Below, piece after piece: positions 1-11,067 of a stretch of DNA of 64,000 nucleotides. Below the pieces are notes generated by a model. It saw only the letters and a program-made list of their open reading frames with translations, did not search any database and was not told the DNA's origin. Source of the DNA: Paenarthrobacter sp. (lineage in GTDB: Bacteria > Actinomycetota > Actinomycetes > Actinomycetales > Micrococcaceae); the NCBI GenBank assembly GCA_031179305.1, contig JAPSHX010000003.1:21955-85954 (forward strand), written 5' to 3'. The position numbers were made by a program, and so were the translations under genes. How positions within the stretch are numbered: position 1 is the first letter of the stretch; the number at the start of each line of letters is the position of its first letter.

Positions 1-839
1 AGATCCGTGCCGCTGTTGAAGGCATCCGGCGGGCACGTCATGGGCTCCACGGCAAGGCCGATTCGGCTCGGAACGGGTGCGGGCTTATCTGCCGTATGGA
101 TCTGCAGCCAAGGGCAGCTTTCGTCCCAGGACATCCCGACGCCGGTGCCCGCCGGGTCGCGTAGCGACAGCCGCGCCAGCCCGCCGTCGAACGCTATTCC
201 TGTGAAAGCATGATCGATCTCGGTGCTGCCGATGGCGCGCGCCGAGCGGAAGTCGAACTCGTGGCCTTCCACGCCCACGACACCCACGGGCAGAAGCCGG
301 TCCGGAGTGACTTCCAGGAAAGAGTCGGCGGCGAACTCGAGAACCCACTCATTAAGTGGTGACGTGCCGGCCACAAGGTAAGGGTGCGGGCAAACGCCAT
401 AGGGGGCAGCGACGTCGGCGGCGTTCCGGGCTGTGACGGACGTATGAAGTCCGGCATCGTCAAGGCTGAATCGGGCCGACAGCTCCAGCACGAACGGGTA
501 TCCCGCCGTGGGCCCCACCGTGCAGGTTAAAGTCAGCGATCCGGCGTCGGACTCTTTCGCGGCCCAATCGAGAGGGAAGGCCAGCCCGTGCAGGGCAGTG
601 GCCCGCTCCGGTTCGTTGATTGCCACGTGGTGCTGGGCGCCGTCGAAGCTGTACGTGCCGTCGGCGATCCGGTTCGGCCACGGCGCGGCAATAACGCCAC
701 GGTAGTCCGGGATCGGACCACCCTCCGGAAACGGGACAACGAGATCGCGGCCTTCAAAGCGCAGGACGCGCAGCGCGGCCGCGCGGGCGGCAACAACTGC
801 CGTGTAGCCGCCCGCGCTCAGCGTGAATTCGGTGCTCAC
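1..839 (-). CDS. aldose 1-epimerase family protein (C-terminus cut by window edge)
   Basis: Manual minus-strand reading from GTG at 839: [37 protein letters not shown]...[16 protein letters not shown]...LHGLAF. Typical galactose mutarotase motifs; GTGA overlap with the araA stop. Confidence 0.85.
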   Translation of the reverse strand, partial: MSTEFTLSAGGYTAVVAARAAALRVLRFEGRDLVVPFPEGGPIPDYRGVIAAPWPNRIADGTYSFDGAQHHVAINEPERATALHGLAFPLDWAAKESDAGSLTLTCTVGPTAGYPFVLELSARFSLDDAGLHTSVTARNAADVAAPYGVCPHPYLVAGTSPLNEWVLEFAADSFLEVTPDRLLPVGVVGVEGHEFDFRSARAIGSTEIDHAFTGIAFDGGLARLSLRDPAGTGVGMSWDESCPWLQIHTADKPAPVPSRIGLAVEPMTCPPDAFNSGTD

Positions 840-2371
840 AGGCCGCCGGCCAGCTTGTAATAGGCGGCGTTCCAGTTGAGCTCTTTCTTGAACTGTTTGA
901 TGGTGGTGCCTTCGTCGATGGTGAGGAGTTCGGTCTTGGCGATTTCGGCGAAGTCCTCGAACACGTCCAGGCCCACCTGCGTGGACAATACCGTGTGGTG
1001 CGCTGCGCCTGCGGTGAGCCACGCTGCGGCCGAGGTAGCGAAGTTGGGCTTTGGTTCCCAAAGTGCGCGGGCTACGGGCAGGTTGGGGAGTGGCTGGTCG
1101 AGGTCGACGACGTCCACCACGTTGGCGACCAAGCGGAACCGATCGCGCATATCGGACAACGCGACGACGATGCCGGGGCCAGCGTCGGTGTCGAACACCA
1201 TGCGAACGGGGTCTTCCTTGCCGCCGATGCCCAGCGGGTGGATCTCAACACGCGGCTTTTTGGCCGTGAGTGACGGGCAGACCTCCAGCATGTGCGCGCC
1301 AAGGATCTTCTCGGAGCCGGGCTCAAGGTGGTACGTGTAGTCCTCCATGAGTGACGCTCCACCGGGCAGGTCGCCGCCCATCACCTTGGCGGCGCGGACC
1401 AGGATGGCAGTTTTCCAGTCACCCTCGGCGCCGAAACCGTAACCGTCGGCCATGAGGCGCTGGACGGCCATTCCGGGAAGTTGTCGCAGCGCGCCCAGGT
1501 CCTCGAACGACGTCGTGAAAGCTGCGGACCCGTTGGCTTCCAGGAAGCTGCGGAGACCCAGCTCGATCCTGGCGCTGTAACGCAGCGACTCGTGACGGTC
1601 ACCGCCTGCTTTGAGTTCGTCAACCACCTCGTAGAGGTGCTCGTACTCGGCCACCAAGGCATCGACGTCGGACTCCGCGGTGCCGTGGACAGCGTCGGCG
1701 AGCTCGTTCACGGACCAGGTGTTCACCGAGACGCCGAAGCGGAGCTCGCCTTCGGTCTTGTCGCCTTCGGTGACGGCGACGTTGCGCATGTTGTCGCCGA
1801 AGCGGGTCAACTTCAGCGTGCGGACGGCCGCCCATCCGGCCGAGGCGCGCTGCCACGCGCCCACCTGACGGGCCACCTCGGGATTGCTGACATGCCCGAC
1901 GACGGTCTTCCGCGGCACGCCGAGGCGCGATTGGATATATCCGAATTCCCGGTCGCCGTGCGCTGCCTGGTTGAGGTTCATGAAGTCGAAATCGATGTCA
2001 GCCCAAGGAAGGTCCCGGTTGGCCTGCGTGTGCAGGTGTAGCAGGGGCTTGCGCAGGGCGTCCAGGCCCTGGATCCACATCTTTGCGGGGCTGAACGTGT
2101 GCATCCACGCCGTCACGCCGATCACGGAATCGTCCGAGTTGGCCTCCAGCGCAGTGCGACGAATGGCGTCGGAATCGGTGAGGACAGGCTTCCACACAAG
2201 CTTGACCGGAACGTTGTTGTTGGCATTGAGGACGTTGGCAATCTCCTGCGACTGCGCTGCGACCTGCTTGAGGACGTCCTCGCCGTAGAGGTGCTGGCTG
2301 CCCGTGAGGAACCAGACCTCGTACTGATCGAGGGAAGTGTTGTTAGCGGAAGTACTGACGGCGGTAGGCAT
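836..2371 (-). CDS. araA: L-arabinose isomerase
   Basis: 511-aa ORF beginning ...[28 protein letters not shown], characteristic of AraA; located with araB and araD. Confidence 0.97.
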   Translation of the reverse strand: MPTAVSTSANNTSLDQYEVWFLTGSQHLYGEDVLKQVAAQSQEIANVLNANNNVPVKLVWKPVLTDSDAIRRTALEANSDDSVIGVTAWMHTFSPAKMWIQGLDALRKPLLHLHTQANRDLPWADIDFDFMNLNQAAHGDREFGYIQSRLGVPRKTVVGHVSNPEVARQVGAWQRASAGWAAVRTLKLTRFGDNMRNVAVTEGDKTEGELRFGVSVNTWSVNELADAVHGTAESDVDALVAEYEHLYEVVDELKAGGDRHESLRYSARIELGLRSFLEANGSAAFTTSFEDLGALRQLPGMAVQRLMADGYGFGAEGDWKTAILVRAAKVMGGDLPGGASLMEDYTYHLEPGSEKILGAHMLEVCPSLTAKKPRVEIHPLGIGGKEDPVRMVFDTDAGPGIVVALSDMRDRFRLVANVVDVVDLDQPLPNLPVARALWEPKPNFATSAAAWLTAGAAHHTVLSTQVGLDVFEDFAEIAKTELLTIDEGTTIKQFKKELNWNAAYYKLAGGL

Positions 2372-2429
2372 GAGGTGCTCCTGGAGTGTGGTGGTCCGAA
2401 TTGTCTAAGTCGCTGTAAGCGGCGGCGCT

Positions 2430-3137
2430 TTAGCGGCCGTAAACGTTCTGGTATCGGTCGTAGAGGGACTCAATCTTGGCTTGGTCGATAGGCAGCGGCT
2501 CGCCGAGTTGGCGGGAAATGTGGACTGTCCTGGCCACTTCCTCGCACATGACCGCAGCCTTGACGGCGTCGCGGGCGGACTTGCCGATGGTGAAGGGGCC
2601 ATGGTTCTGCATGAGCACCGCGGGGGAGTTGGAGTTCTTCAGCGTCTCCACGATGCCTTGGCCGATGGAATCGTCGCCGATCAACGCGAACGGTCCCACC
2701 GGGATGGGCCCGCCGAATTCGTCGCCCATCATGGTCAGCACGCAGGGGATTTCCTCGCCGCGGGCAGCCCAGGCCGTGGCATAGGTGGAGTGCGTGTGGA
2801 CCACGCCACCCACCTTCGGCATATGGCGGTAGACGTACGCGTGCGCGGCGGTATCCGATGACGGAGAAAGGTTCGGGTTACCCCAGTCCACGGTCCCTGC
2901 GCTGCCGGTGTTCATTCCCCGCACAGGTGTGCCATAAAGGTCGGTGACCACCATGAGCTCGGGTGTCAGGTTGTCATAGGAGACGCCGGATGGCTTGATG
3001 ACCATGAGGTCATGTCCCGGGATCCGACCCGAAACGTTGCCGGCGGTCCAAACCACAAGTTCGTACCGCGTCAGTTCGGCGTGCAGCTCGCACACTTCCC
3101 TGCGGACCTTCGCGATGGTTTCCAGAAGGGTGCTCAT
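2430..3137 (-). CDS. araD: L-ribulose-5-phosphate 4-epimerase
   Basis: 235-aa class II aldolase-like ORF (TAGNVSGR, HTHSTYATAWAARGEEIPC, MQNHGPF). Confidence 0.95.
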   Translation of the reverse strand: MSTLLETIAKVRREVCELHAELTRYELVVWTAGNVSGRIPGHDLMVIKPSGVSYDNLTPELMVVTDLYGTPVRGMNTGSAGTVDWGNPNLSPSSDTAAHAYVYRHMPKVGGVVHTHSTYATAWAARGEEIPCVLTMMGDEFGGPIPVGPFALIGDDSIGQGIVETLKNSNSPAVLMQNHGPFTIGKSARDAVKAAVMCEEVARTVHISRQLGEPLPIDQAKIESLYDRYQNVYGR

Positions 3138-4879
3138 GCCGTGGCTCCTTCCAAGGTGCTGGACTGGGTGGCTCCGTTTACCGAACTCTGTTGTCCTGAA
3201 CCTTGGATAGCGGCGCGCTGAATGGCCTTGAGGCGGTGCATGACGTTGTTGGTGCCGCGGCCGAAGTAATCGTGCAGAGCTTTGTATTCCTGGAAGAGGA
3301 CCTCGTAGGCGGCAACGTCTTCGGGGATGGGGGTGTAGACGGCACCGGGAGCAGCTGCCATGGCGGCGGCTGCTTCACGGATGTCCTTGTACTTCCTGGC
3401 AGCAACAGCGGCGTGGATTGCGGAGCCCAGGGCAGGACCCTGCTCAGATCCGATCGTAGAGAGCTGCAGGCCGGTGACGTCGGCGTAGACCTGCATCAGG
3501 AACTTGTTCTTCAGCAGCCCGCCGGCCACGATGAATTCCTTGACGGGAACACCCGAATCGCGGAACGCATCCACGATGGTGCGGGTTCCGAAGGCTGTGG
3601 CTTCCAGCAGCGCCCGGTACGTGTCCTCAGGCTTGGTGGCCAGGGTCTGGCCCACCACCACGCCGGAAAGTTCGTGGTCAACCAGCACTGAACGGTTGCC
3701 GGAGTGCCAGTCCAGGGCGATCAGTCCGTGCTCGCCGATGGCCTGCTTTTCTGCGAGTCCGGTGAGGTATTCGTGGATGCCCAGGCCTTGATCTTTGGCG
3801 GCCTGGTGGTATTCCGGCGGGACCCCGTTCTTGGTGAACCAACCGAATATGTCGCCGACTCCGGACTGGCCTGCTTCGTAACCCCACAACCCGTCCACGA
3901 TGCCGCCGTCCACGACTCCACACATGCCTGGGACTTCGCGGAGGACGTCGCCGTTCATTACGTGGCAGGTGGAAGTGCCCATGATCGCTACGAGCTGTCC
4001 TGGTTCAACGGCGTTCGCGGCCGGCGCGCTGACGTGGGCGTCCACGTTTCCTACAGCCACCGCGATTCCCGCCGGAAGCCCGGTCCAAGCGGCGGCTTCT
4101 TCAGTGAGGTAACCGGCGGCGTCACCCAAGCGGCCGATGGTGTGTTCGAGTTTGCTGCTGACGAAGTCTTTGAAATCAGCGTTCAGCGCGGCCAGGAAGT
4201 CCTCGGACGGGTACTTTCCATCCTGGTAAATGCCCTTATAGCCAGCGGTGCAGGCGTTGCGGACGTAACTGCCGCAAAGCTGCCAAACGATCCAGTCGGC
4301 AGCCTCAACCCAGTGATCCATGGCGCCGTAGACCTCCGGATCCTCCTCGAGGAGCTGCAGCCCTTTAGCGAACTCCCACTCAGAGGAAATCAGGCCTCCA
4401 TACCGGGGAAGCCAGGACTCGCCGCGTTCTTCGGCGAGCTGGTTGATGCGGTCCGCTTGGGGCTGGGCCGCGTGGTGGCGCCACAGTTTGACGAACGCGT
4501 GCGGCCGGTCCGCGAAGCGTTCCAGCTCGTTCAGCGGCGTTCCGTCCGCCGTCGTCGGAACCATGGTGCATGCGGTGAAGTCGGTAGCGATGCCCACCAC
4601 ATTTTCCGGATTGATTCCGGCATCGGCGACGGCGGCCGGTACAGCATTGCGCAGGACATCGCGGTAATCGTTGGGCACCTGGAGAGCCCAGTCCGCGGGG
4701 AGGCGCTGGCCGGTGCCCGGGAGCTTTTCCGTCACGACGGCGTGCGGATACTCGAACACGCCGCTGCCGAGTTCGGCTCCGTCCGAAACGCGCACGACGA
4801 CGGCGCGGCCGGACAAAGTGCCGTAGTCCACGCCGATGACGAACTGCTCGTCCAGCGGGAGATTTTCAAAGGTATTCAT
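3134..4879 (-). CDS. araB: ribulokinase
   Basis: 581-aa FGGY kinase (VIGVDYGTLSGRAVVVRVSDG; AGGLLKNKFLMQVYADV); overlaps araD start. Confidence 0.96.
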   Translation of the reverse strand: MNTFENLPLDEQFVIGVDYGTLSGRAVVVRVSDGAELGSGVFEYPHAVVTEKLPGTGQRLPADWALQVPNDYRDVLRNAVPAAVADAGINPENVVGIATDFTACTMVPTTADGTPLNELERFADRPHAFVKLWRHHAAQPQADRINQLAEERGESWLPRYGGLISSEWEFAKGLQLLEEDPEVYGAMDHWVEAADWIVWQLCGSYVRNACTAGYKGIYQDGKYPSEDFLAALNADFKDFVSSKLEHTIGRLGDAAGYLTEEAAAWTGLPAGIAVAVGNVDAHVSAPAANAVEPGQLVAIMGTSTCHVMNGDVLREVPGMCGVVDGGIVDGLWGYEAGQSGVGDIFGWFTKNGVPPEYHQAAKDQGLGIHEYLTGLAEKQAIGEHGLIALDWHSGNRSVLVDHELSGVVVGQTLATKPEDTYRALLEATAFGTRTIVDAFRDSGVPVKEFIVAGGLLKNKFLMQVYADVTGLQLSTIGSEQGPALGSAIHAAVAARKYKDIREAAAAMAAAPGAVYTPIPEDVAAYEVLFQEYKALHDYFGRGTNNVMHRLKAIQRAAIQGSGQQSSVNGATQSSTLEGATA

Positions 4880-4952
4880 GGGGTCTCCATCCGGCTGGCC
4901 AAGGCCTCATTGCCGGGGGTCGGGGTGGAAAACGAAAGAAGGTCTGATGCAA

Positions 4953-4968
4953 TTGTTAGCGCTCACAA
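4953..4968. promoter_or_regulatory. putative LacI-family operator upstream of araB
   Basis: Near-palindrome TTGTTAGCGCTCACAA between araB and the LacI-family gene. Confidence 0.6.
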
Positions 4969-5042
4969 CTTTGATGTCAAGAGCAGGCTACATCGAAGTG
5001 GTACTTATGGCGGGGTCAGCCGCATGCGCCCCCAAGTAGGTC

Positions 5043-5084
5043 GCAGAAGATGCCGTTATGAGCGCTCAAAACGGCATCTTCTGC
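5043..5084. terminator. 42-bp near-perfect palindrome at the 3' end of the LacI-family gene
   Basis: GCAGAAGATGCCGTT-A-TGAGCGCTCA-A-AACGGCATCTTCTGC: 15-bp arms plus a 10-bp internal palindrome, one A/A mismatch pair. Confidence 0.6.
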
Positions 5085-6127
5085 TACCTGGTTGGGGCGG
5101 GAGCGGTGGTGGAGCGGATAACCAGCCGGGGCGACACAGTGGCAGGAGTACCTGTGGCGCCGCTCTCCAGCCGATCCAACAGCAGGGCGATGCAGCGCTG
5201 GCCGAGCTCCTCGAAGTCCTGGGCCACGGTGGTCAACGGCGGTATGAAGTATGCCGACTCCGGTTGGTCGTCGAAGCCCACCACGCTGATGTCCTCCGGT
5301 ACCCGGACGCCAAGTTCGTTGAACGCCCGGAGGACGCCGAGGGCCATCTGGTCATTTGCGACGAACAGGGCTGTCACGGAGCGGTCGGCGGCGATTTTCA
5401 AGCCTTCGCGATACCCGCATTCGGCGCTCCAGTCGCCCTCGATAAGCGTCAGAGGTTCAATCCCGGCCTCGGTCAGGGCATCCCGCCAACCCTCGATACG
5501 GGCGGCGGCGTCAATCCAATCAGCAGGGCCGGATAAGTGGCCGATCTGTTGGTGCCCCAGTTCCAAGAGATGCTCGACGGCGAGTTGCGCACCCTGCCGC
5601 TGGTCCACGGTGGCGCCTGTGAGGTGTTCGTCGCCGATGGACCCGACGGCGACCAAGGGCACTTGGGCGGTGATGTCTTTGAGGACGTCAAAGGTCCCCG
5701 GGTGGGGGACCGTGACCACGACGCCGTCGACGCCTTGGTCCATGAAGTGCGCCATGGCGTCCTTGATGGTCTCCGGCGTCACTTCCCGCAGGCCGGCGAC
5801 GCTGACAAAATAGCCGGCCTCCCTCGCTGCTTGCTGGACTCCGAGGAGCGTGTGTGATGGCCCATACTGCGCCATCTCGCTGCCGAGTACGCCAATGGTC
5901 TGGGACCGCCGTGTAACCAGGCTTCGCGCGGCGGTGTTCCGGCGATAGCCCAACTCTGTGATGGCCTGCTCCACGCGCTCGCGGGTCTTGGAGCTCACAT
6001 TGGGGTGGTTGTTCAACACCCGGGAAACGGTCTGGTGGGAGACACCTGCCACTCGGGCAACGTCCTCCATGACGGGAGGCCGGGGCGGTGCGGATTCTTC
6101 AGTGCTCACCCTGTCACGATAGAGCAC
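5084..6127 (-). CDS. LacI-family transcriptional regulator (probable arabinose regulator)
   Basis: MEDVARVAGVSHQTVSRVLNNHPNVSSKTRERVEQAI HTH plus periplasmic-binding-like domain; adjacent to araBDA. Confidence 0.9.
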   Translation of the reverse strand: MLYRDRVSTEESAPPRPPVMEDVARVAGVSHQTVSRVLNNHPNVSSKTRERVEQAITELGYRRNTAARSLVTRRSQTIGVLGSEMAQYGPSHTLLGVQQAAREAGYFVSVAGLREVTPETIKDAMAHFMDQGVDGVVVTVPHPGTFDVLKDITAQVPLVAVGSIGDEHLTGATVDQRQGAQLAVEHLLELGHQQIGHLSGPADWIDAAARIEGWRDALTEAGIEPLTLIEGDWSAECGYREGLKIAADRSVTALFVANDQMALGVLRAFNELGVRVPEDISVVGFDDQPESAYFIPPLTTVAQDFEELGQRCIALLLDRLESGATGTPATVSPRLVIRSTTAPAPTR

Positions 6128-6139
6128 ACTCGACGTCGA

Positions 6140-7570
6140 TCAGCCTTTGGCCACCTTGGCAGCGTAATGGCGGTACCTCGTCAGGAATTCGGGACTCCCG
6201 GCGGTATTTCCGTGAACAACCTCTATTCCCTTGAGTGGCCATTTCGGCAAGCTACCTGTCAGAACGCCTGCAGCTTGCCGGGCTGCGCCGTCCGCCACGT
6301 ACTCTCCGGGTTCTGGGACGAACACGGGCAAAGCGAAGGCTGCGGCGGCGATCTGCTGGACCGCAGCCGATTGCGCACCTCCGCCCACGAGGATGATGCG
6401 CTGGGCCGACACGCCCTGTGCCTGCAGAGCGGCCAGCCCGTCGGCCAGAGAACATAGCACGCCCTCTACTGCTGCTCGTGCCATGTTGGCTGGAGTGTAA
6501 TTGGAAACGGTGATGCCGTGGAGGGAGCCGTTGGCTTCCGGCAAATTAGGGGTTCGTTCGCCCTCGAAGTATGGGACGAGGGTCAGCCCTTCGGCGCCCT
6601 CCGGAGCAGAGAGTGCCAAGTCGCCGAGCTCAGGCAGGGTGATGCCCAGCAGTGCGGCTGTGGCGTCAAAGATCCTCGTTGCATTCAGTGTGCAAGCCAG
6701 GGGCAGGTAGTTGCCGGTAGCGTCCGCGAATCCTGCCACGAGCCCGCTTGCATCAAACGCCGGGACATCTGAAACCGCGAAGACGGTCCCCGATGTTCCG
6801 ATCGAAATCACTACGTCCCCGACGCCCGCACTCACGCCCAGACCTGCTGCCGCATTGTCGCCTGCCCCGGGCCCGATCAGTGCCCCGCCAGGTGTCTTTC
6901 CTGCAGTTTCCAATGGCCCGGCCACAACGGGCAGGACGGGAACGTGGCCGAGCGTGTTGTTGAGGACTTCTGGAAGGTATTCGCCGCTGCTGGAAGAGTA
7001 GTAGCCCGTGCCGGAAGCATCCGAACGGTCTGTGCGGAGGAGATCCAGGGCGGCCGGCCCACTTCCGGGCCCGTGTCCGGCCAACCGCCAGGACAGCCAA
7101 TCGTGGGGTAGGCAAACCGCCGCTGTCCGTTGGGCGTTTGCGGGTTCGTTTCGGGCCAACCATCGAAGCTTGGTGGCCGTCAACGATGCCACCGGGACGG
7201 TTCCGGTGTGCGATGCCCAGTAGGACGCGCCTGCCGTGGCATCGCCATCGCCGGCGTCAAGGATCAGAGCTTCCGCGTCCGGGGCCGAGCGGGTGTCGTT
7301 CCACAACAAAGCGGGTCGGACAACGTCTCCGGACTCATCGAGGCACACCATGCCGTGTTGCTGACCGCCAACAGACACGGCGTCGACGTCATCCAAACCG
7401 CCTGCCTGTGCGATTGCTTCCTGGAGGGCTGACCACCAATGGTCCGGGTGAACTTCGGTGCCCTCCGGGTGGGAGGCCCGCCCTTGACGTACCAAGGTGC
7501 CAGTGGCTGAATCCCGGATGACCACTTTGCAGGACTGGGTGGAGCTATCGATCCCGGCTACGAGAGGCAT
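6140..7570 (-). CDS. xylB: xylulokinase
   Basis: FGGY kinase [24 protein letters not shown]...GGQQHGMV; next to xylA. Confidence 0.95.
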   Translation of the reverse strand: MPLVAGIDSSTQSCKVVIRDSATGTLVRQGRASHPEGTEVHPDHWWSALQEAIAQAGGLDDVDAVSVGGQQHGMVCLDESGDVVRPALLWNDTRSAPDAEALILDAGDGDATAGASYWASHTGTVPVASLTATKLRWLARNEPANAQRTAAVCLPHDWLSWRLAGHGPGSGPAALDLLRTDRSDASGTGYYSSSSGEYLPEVLNNTLGHVPVLPVVAGPLETAGKTPGGALIGPGAGDNAAAGLGVSAGVGDVVISIGTSGTVFAVSDVPAFDASGLVAGFADATGNYLPLACTLNATRIFDATAALLGITLPELGDLALSAPEGAEGLTLVPYFEGERTPNLPEANGSLHGITVSNYTPANMARAAVEGVLCSLADGLAALQAQGVSAQRIILVGGGAQSAAVQQIAAAAFALPVFVPEPGEYVADGAARQAAGVLTGSLPKWPLKGIEVVHGNTAGSPEFLTRYRHYAAKVAKG

Positions 7571-7672
7571 GCGTTCATTCCTTATGGGGACCGCCGCCGG
7601 GTGGCAAGGGAAACCCTGTAAAGAGAAGACCTTGGGGTGCCCGGCGGCGGGATGACGGTGGGTGGGAGTGAC

Positions 7673-8860
7673 CTAGCGGGCGCCGAGCAGGTGCTCGATG
7701 GCCAGCTGATTCAGGCGGACGAAGGCGAACGAGCGCTCGGCGGCCTTATCGGCGTCGAACGTGTCGAACGCGCTGGCGTCGGCCAGCAGGTCCGCAGTGG
7801 TCTCTCCAGCGTTCAGCGTTGGCTCGCCCAATTCGAAGACACCTGACGTGGCGAGTGCTTCCTGGACGTCCGGGTCTGCGCGGAAGGCCAGGGCGCGTTC
7901 CTTCAACAGGAGGTACATGGACATGTTGGACTTAGCCGATTCCCACACGCCGTCGTAACCATCGGTACGAGAGGGCTTGTAGTCGAAGTGACGCGGACCG
8001 TCGTACCTCGGGCCGCCGTTGGGGAAGCCGTTCTCGAGAAGGTCCACCGTGAAGAAAGCGCTGGTGAGGTCGCCGTGGCCGAAGACAAGGTCCTGATCGT
8101 ATTTAATGCCGCGCTGGCCGTTGAGGTCGATGTGGAACAGCTTGCCCGCCCACAGGGCCTGGGCGATGCCGTGCGTGAAGTTCAGCCCGGCCATCTGCTC
8201 GTGGCCCGTCTCCGGGTTAAGTCCCACGATGTCGCCGTGTTCCAGCTGTGCGATGAATGCCAGGCCGTGGCCGACCGTGGGCAGGAAGATGTCGCCGCGG
8301 GGTTCGTTCGGCTTGGGCTCCAAGGCAATCCGGAGGCCGTAGCCCTTCTCCTTGATATACCCGGCTGCGGTGTCCACGCCTTCCTTCATGCGATCCAGTG
8401 CTGCGGAAAGGTCCTTGGAACCGTCGTATTCGCTGCCTTCACGGCCGCCCCACATCACGAAGGTCTCGGCACCCAGTTCAGCAGCGAGGTCAATGTTCCG
8501 GAGGATCTTGCTCAGGGCAAAGCGGCGGATGGAGCGGTCGTTCGAGGTGAATCCGCCGTCCTTGAACACCGGGTGGCTGAACAGGTTGGTGGTGACCATA
8601 GGTGTCTTCAGGCCGGTCTCTGCGAGGGCTGCCTTGAAGTTCTTCAGGATCAGGTCACGCTCGGATGCCGTGGCATCAAAGGGGATCAGATCATTGTCGT
8701 GGAATGTGATGCCATAGGCGCCCAGCTCGCTGAGCTTGTGAACAGCTTCCACCGGGTCCAGGGCGGGACGCGTGGCAACGCCGAACGGATCGGCGCCAGT
8801 CCAGCCGACGGTCCAAAGGCCAAAGGTGAAGCGGTCCTGCGGGGTGGGCTGCGGGGTCAT
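7673..8860 (-). CDS. xylA: xylose isomerase
   Basis: [27 protein letters not shown]...[19 protein letters not shown]; preferred start at 8860 rather than 8911. Confidence 0.96.
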   Translation of the reverse strand: MTPQPTPQDRFTFGLWTVGWTGADPFGVATRPALDPVEAVHKLSELGAYGITFHDNDLIPFDATASERDLILKNFKAALAETGLKTPMVTTNLFSHPVFKDGGFTSNDRSIRRFALSKILRNIDLAAELGAETFVMWGGREGSEYDGSKDLSAALDRMKEGVDTAAGYIKEKGYGLRIALEPKPNEPRGDIFLPTVGHGLAFIAQLEHGDIVGLNPETGHEQMAGLNFTHGIAQALWAGKLFHIDLNGQRGIKYDQDLVFGHGDLTSAFFTVDLLENGFPNGGPRYDGPRHFDYKPSRTDGYDGVWESAKSNMSMYLLLKERALAFRADPDVQEALATSGVFELGEPTLNAGETTADLLADASAFDTFDADKAAERSFAFVRLNQLAIEHLLGAR

Positions 8861-8911
8861 TTTTGCTCCTTTGCAAAGCACTGGGGAAGAATTGGAAGAA
8901 GTGCATAACAA

Positions 8912-8932
8912 TTAGTTTTCAATCTGAACTAT
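8912..8932. promoter_or_regulatory. putative XylR-type (ROK) operator
   Basis: TTAGTTTTCAATCTGAACTAT with TAGTT/AACTA dyad between xylA and the ROK gene. Confidence 0.45.
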
Positions 8933-8949
8933 ATGCGGGATGATGGATC

Positions 8950-10209
8950 ATGGTCAATGGAAGTCGGAAAGATTCTTCGAATGTGCAGGGAGGTCCCACG
9001 CCAGTGAATGAGCAAACCGCGCCTGGACGCGTAGGTGACGTCCGCCGTCGGAATCTTTCGTTGGTGATGGACTCCATCGCGCGGACCGGCGATGCTAAGC
9101 CAAGCCGCGCGCAGTTGGCGGCCGGAACCGGACTCACCAAAGCAGCGGTTTCAAGCCTGGTTGCCGACCTCGTGGAATCCGGCCTGGTCTCGGAAGTTGG
9201 CCTTTACCGCGACGGAGAGCGGGGGCGGCCCGGCCAGGGCTTGGAACTCAGCGCGCGCCGTGGCGTGGTGGGCATGGAAATCAACGTGGACTACCTGGCC
9301 GTGGGCCTCGTGGACCTGGGAGGAAACCTCCGCTTCCATTCCACTGTCGAATCGCGAAACCGCGGTCTGGCGCCTGAAAAGGTCATGGAGCGTCTGGGTG
9401 GCCTGGCCGCTGAAGCAATAGCCGCCGCGGCCGCTGCGGACATCTCGATCCTCGGTGGCGGACTGGCGGTGCCGGGCTTGGTGGATGAGCAGCACAACCT
9501 TGTGTTGTCCGCTCCCAATCTGCACTGGGAGCATGAAAAGCTGAATCCGCAGAACCTGCTGGAAGGCGCACCTCTTGGCGTCAGGTTGTCCAACGAGGCC
9601 AACAGCGCAGCACTCGGAGAGCTTTGGTATGGCGCAGGTCGGCCGGACTTCCTCTATGTTTCAGGCGAAGTTGGTGTTGGTGGGGGCGTCATCATCGGCT
9701 CGGAACTTTACACCGGACCAGGCGGATCAGCGGGCGAACTTGGCCACATCGTGGTCCACCCTGACGGGCCGGGCTGTTCCTGCGGCGGGGCGGGGTGCTT
9801 GGAAACCTTCGCAGGCCAGGAGGCCATTTTCGAGGCAGCAGGCATCCCCGAGGGATCGCTGGGACAGCGCACGGAGCTGCTGCTCGCGGCCTTGACTGCC
9901 CAGGAACCGCGGGCCACCCAAGCGGTTCACGACGCCGGGAGGTACTTGGGCGTTGCGCTCGCCTCGTCTGCCCGGTTGATGGATATTGAAGCCGTGGTCC
10001 TCGGTGGGCATTTTGCCGTGCTGGCGGAATGGCTCAGGCCGTCACTGATCAGTAGTTTGGAGCGCTACGCGCCGGGTCTGCTGGATCCAAGCAACCTGAC
10101 AGTTTCCACCCTCGAGCACTCCGGCACGCTCCTCGGCGCTGCCGGTCAAGTGATCCGGTCAGTCATTGAGTCGCCGTTCGAGTTCCTGCTGGCGAGCAAG
10201 TTGGCCTAG
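8950..10209 (+). CDS. ROK-family transcriptional regulator (XylR-like)
   Basis: N-terminal HTH (RAQLAAGTGLTKAAVSSLVADLVESGL) and ROK domain (GELGHIVVHPDGPGCSCGGAGCLETFAG); divergent from xylA. Confidence 0.93.
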   Translation: MVNGSRKDSSNVQGGPTPVNEQTAPGRVGDVRRRNLSLVMDSIARTGDAKPSRAQLAAGTGLTKAAVSSLVADLVESGLVSEVGLYRDGERGRPGQGLELSARRGVVGMEINVDYLAVGLVDLGGNLRFHSTVESRNRGLAPEKVMERLGGLAAEAIAAAAAADISILGGGLAVPGLVDEQHNLVLSAPNLHWEHEKLNPQNLLEGAPLGVRLSNEANSAALGELWYGAGRPDFLYVSGEVGVGGGVIIGSELYTGPGGSAGELGHIVVHPDGPGCSCGGAGCLETFAGQEAIFEAAGIPEGSLGQRTELLLAALTAQEPRATQAVHDAGRYLGVALASSARLMDIEAVVLGGHFAVLAEWLRPSLISSLERYAPGLLDPSNLTVSTLEHSGTLLGAAGQVIRSVIESPFEFLLASKLA

Positions 10210-10229
10210 GTTGCCGCAGGCGTTGGAGC

Positions 10230-11012
10230 TCACTCCTGGCTCACGTTTTCTTGGTTCGCGCCCACATCGCGCTGCACCATCAGGGCTTCCATGCCGTCCA
10301 GGTATCGTTCCAAGGCAAAGCTGAGCTCATCCCCGGCATGTTCCATGACTGCTAGTTCAGGATCACTGAACAGCCCCAAAACTTCCCTGTGTTTTTCGGG
10401 GTCCAGGAGTTTGAAGAGCAAGCCCACGTAGGCCTCGAAAGCGGCGGGGGAATCGTTGTCGGCCACATCCAGTTCCATCCGGGTGCTGGAGCGAACCAGG
10501 TTTGCCAGCATGAGGGCGGAATTCAGTTTCTCCGAGGCTGTCAGCGACGTTGGCGCGAGGGCGCGCAGGAGTTGCTCAAGCCAGAGAATCTCGTGGGGCG
10601 AGGCGGGCGGCCCGGTGATCGGGTGGTCGAGTATCCAAGGGTGTTTCCGGTACCGCTGCTCGATGGCTTTGGCCCAGTTGCGGGTGGCTGTGCGCCAGTC
10701 GGGTTCGCTGCCGGGGGTAGGGGAGCCGGGTAGTTCAGGCTCGCCGAATGCAGCGTCCACCATAAGGACCAGGAGCTCCTCCTTGGAGCGCAAATGGCGG
10801 TAGAGGGACATGGAGGTAAAGCCGAGTTCCTTGGCCACCCTCGCCATGGAAACGGCGGCCAATCCCTCCTGGTCAGCAAGGCGGATGGCCGCCTCCACAA
10901 TCCGGGCTGCGCTTAGCTCCGCTTTGGTGCCCCGCGTAGACGGGCGCTCCAAACCCCACGCGATGGCTATGCCCGGGGGTAATTCCACAGGGCTCGGTTC
11001 GTTATGCGGCAT
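10230..11012 (-). CDS. TetR/AcrR-family transcriptional regulator
   Basis: AARIVEAAIRLADQEGLAAVSMARVAKELGFTSMSLYRHLRSKEELLVLMVDAAF; divergent from ABC transporter genes. Confidence 0.92.
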   Translation of the reverse strand: MPHNEPSPVELPPGIAIAWGLERPSTRGTKAELSAARIVEAAIRLADQEGLAAVSMARVAKELGFTSMSLYRHLRSKEELLVLMVDAAFGEPELPGSPTPGSEPDWRTATRNWAKAIEQRYRKHPWILDHPITGPPASPHEILWLEQLLRALAPTSLTASEKLNSALMLANLVRSSTRMELDVADNDSPAAFEAYVGLLFKLLDPEKHREVLGLFSDPELAVMEHAGDELSFALERYLDGMEALMVQRDVGANQENVSQE

Positions 11013-11067
11013 GGCTTCCTTCCTTCACAGCCAGCCTAACTGTTTCGGGTATACACAACAGAACAGC

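Noticed and set aside
3704-5536. 610-aa plus-strand ORF
   Set aside because: Antisense shadow of araB and the LacI gene in high-GC DNA; no recognisable domains.
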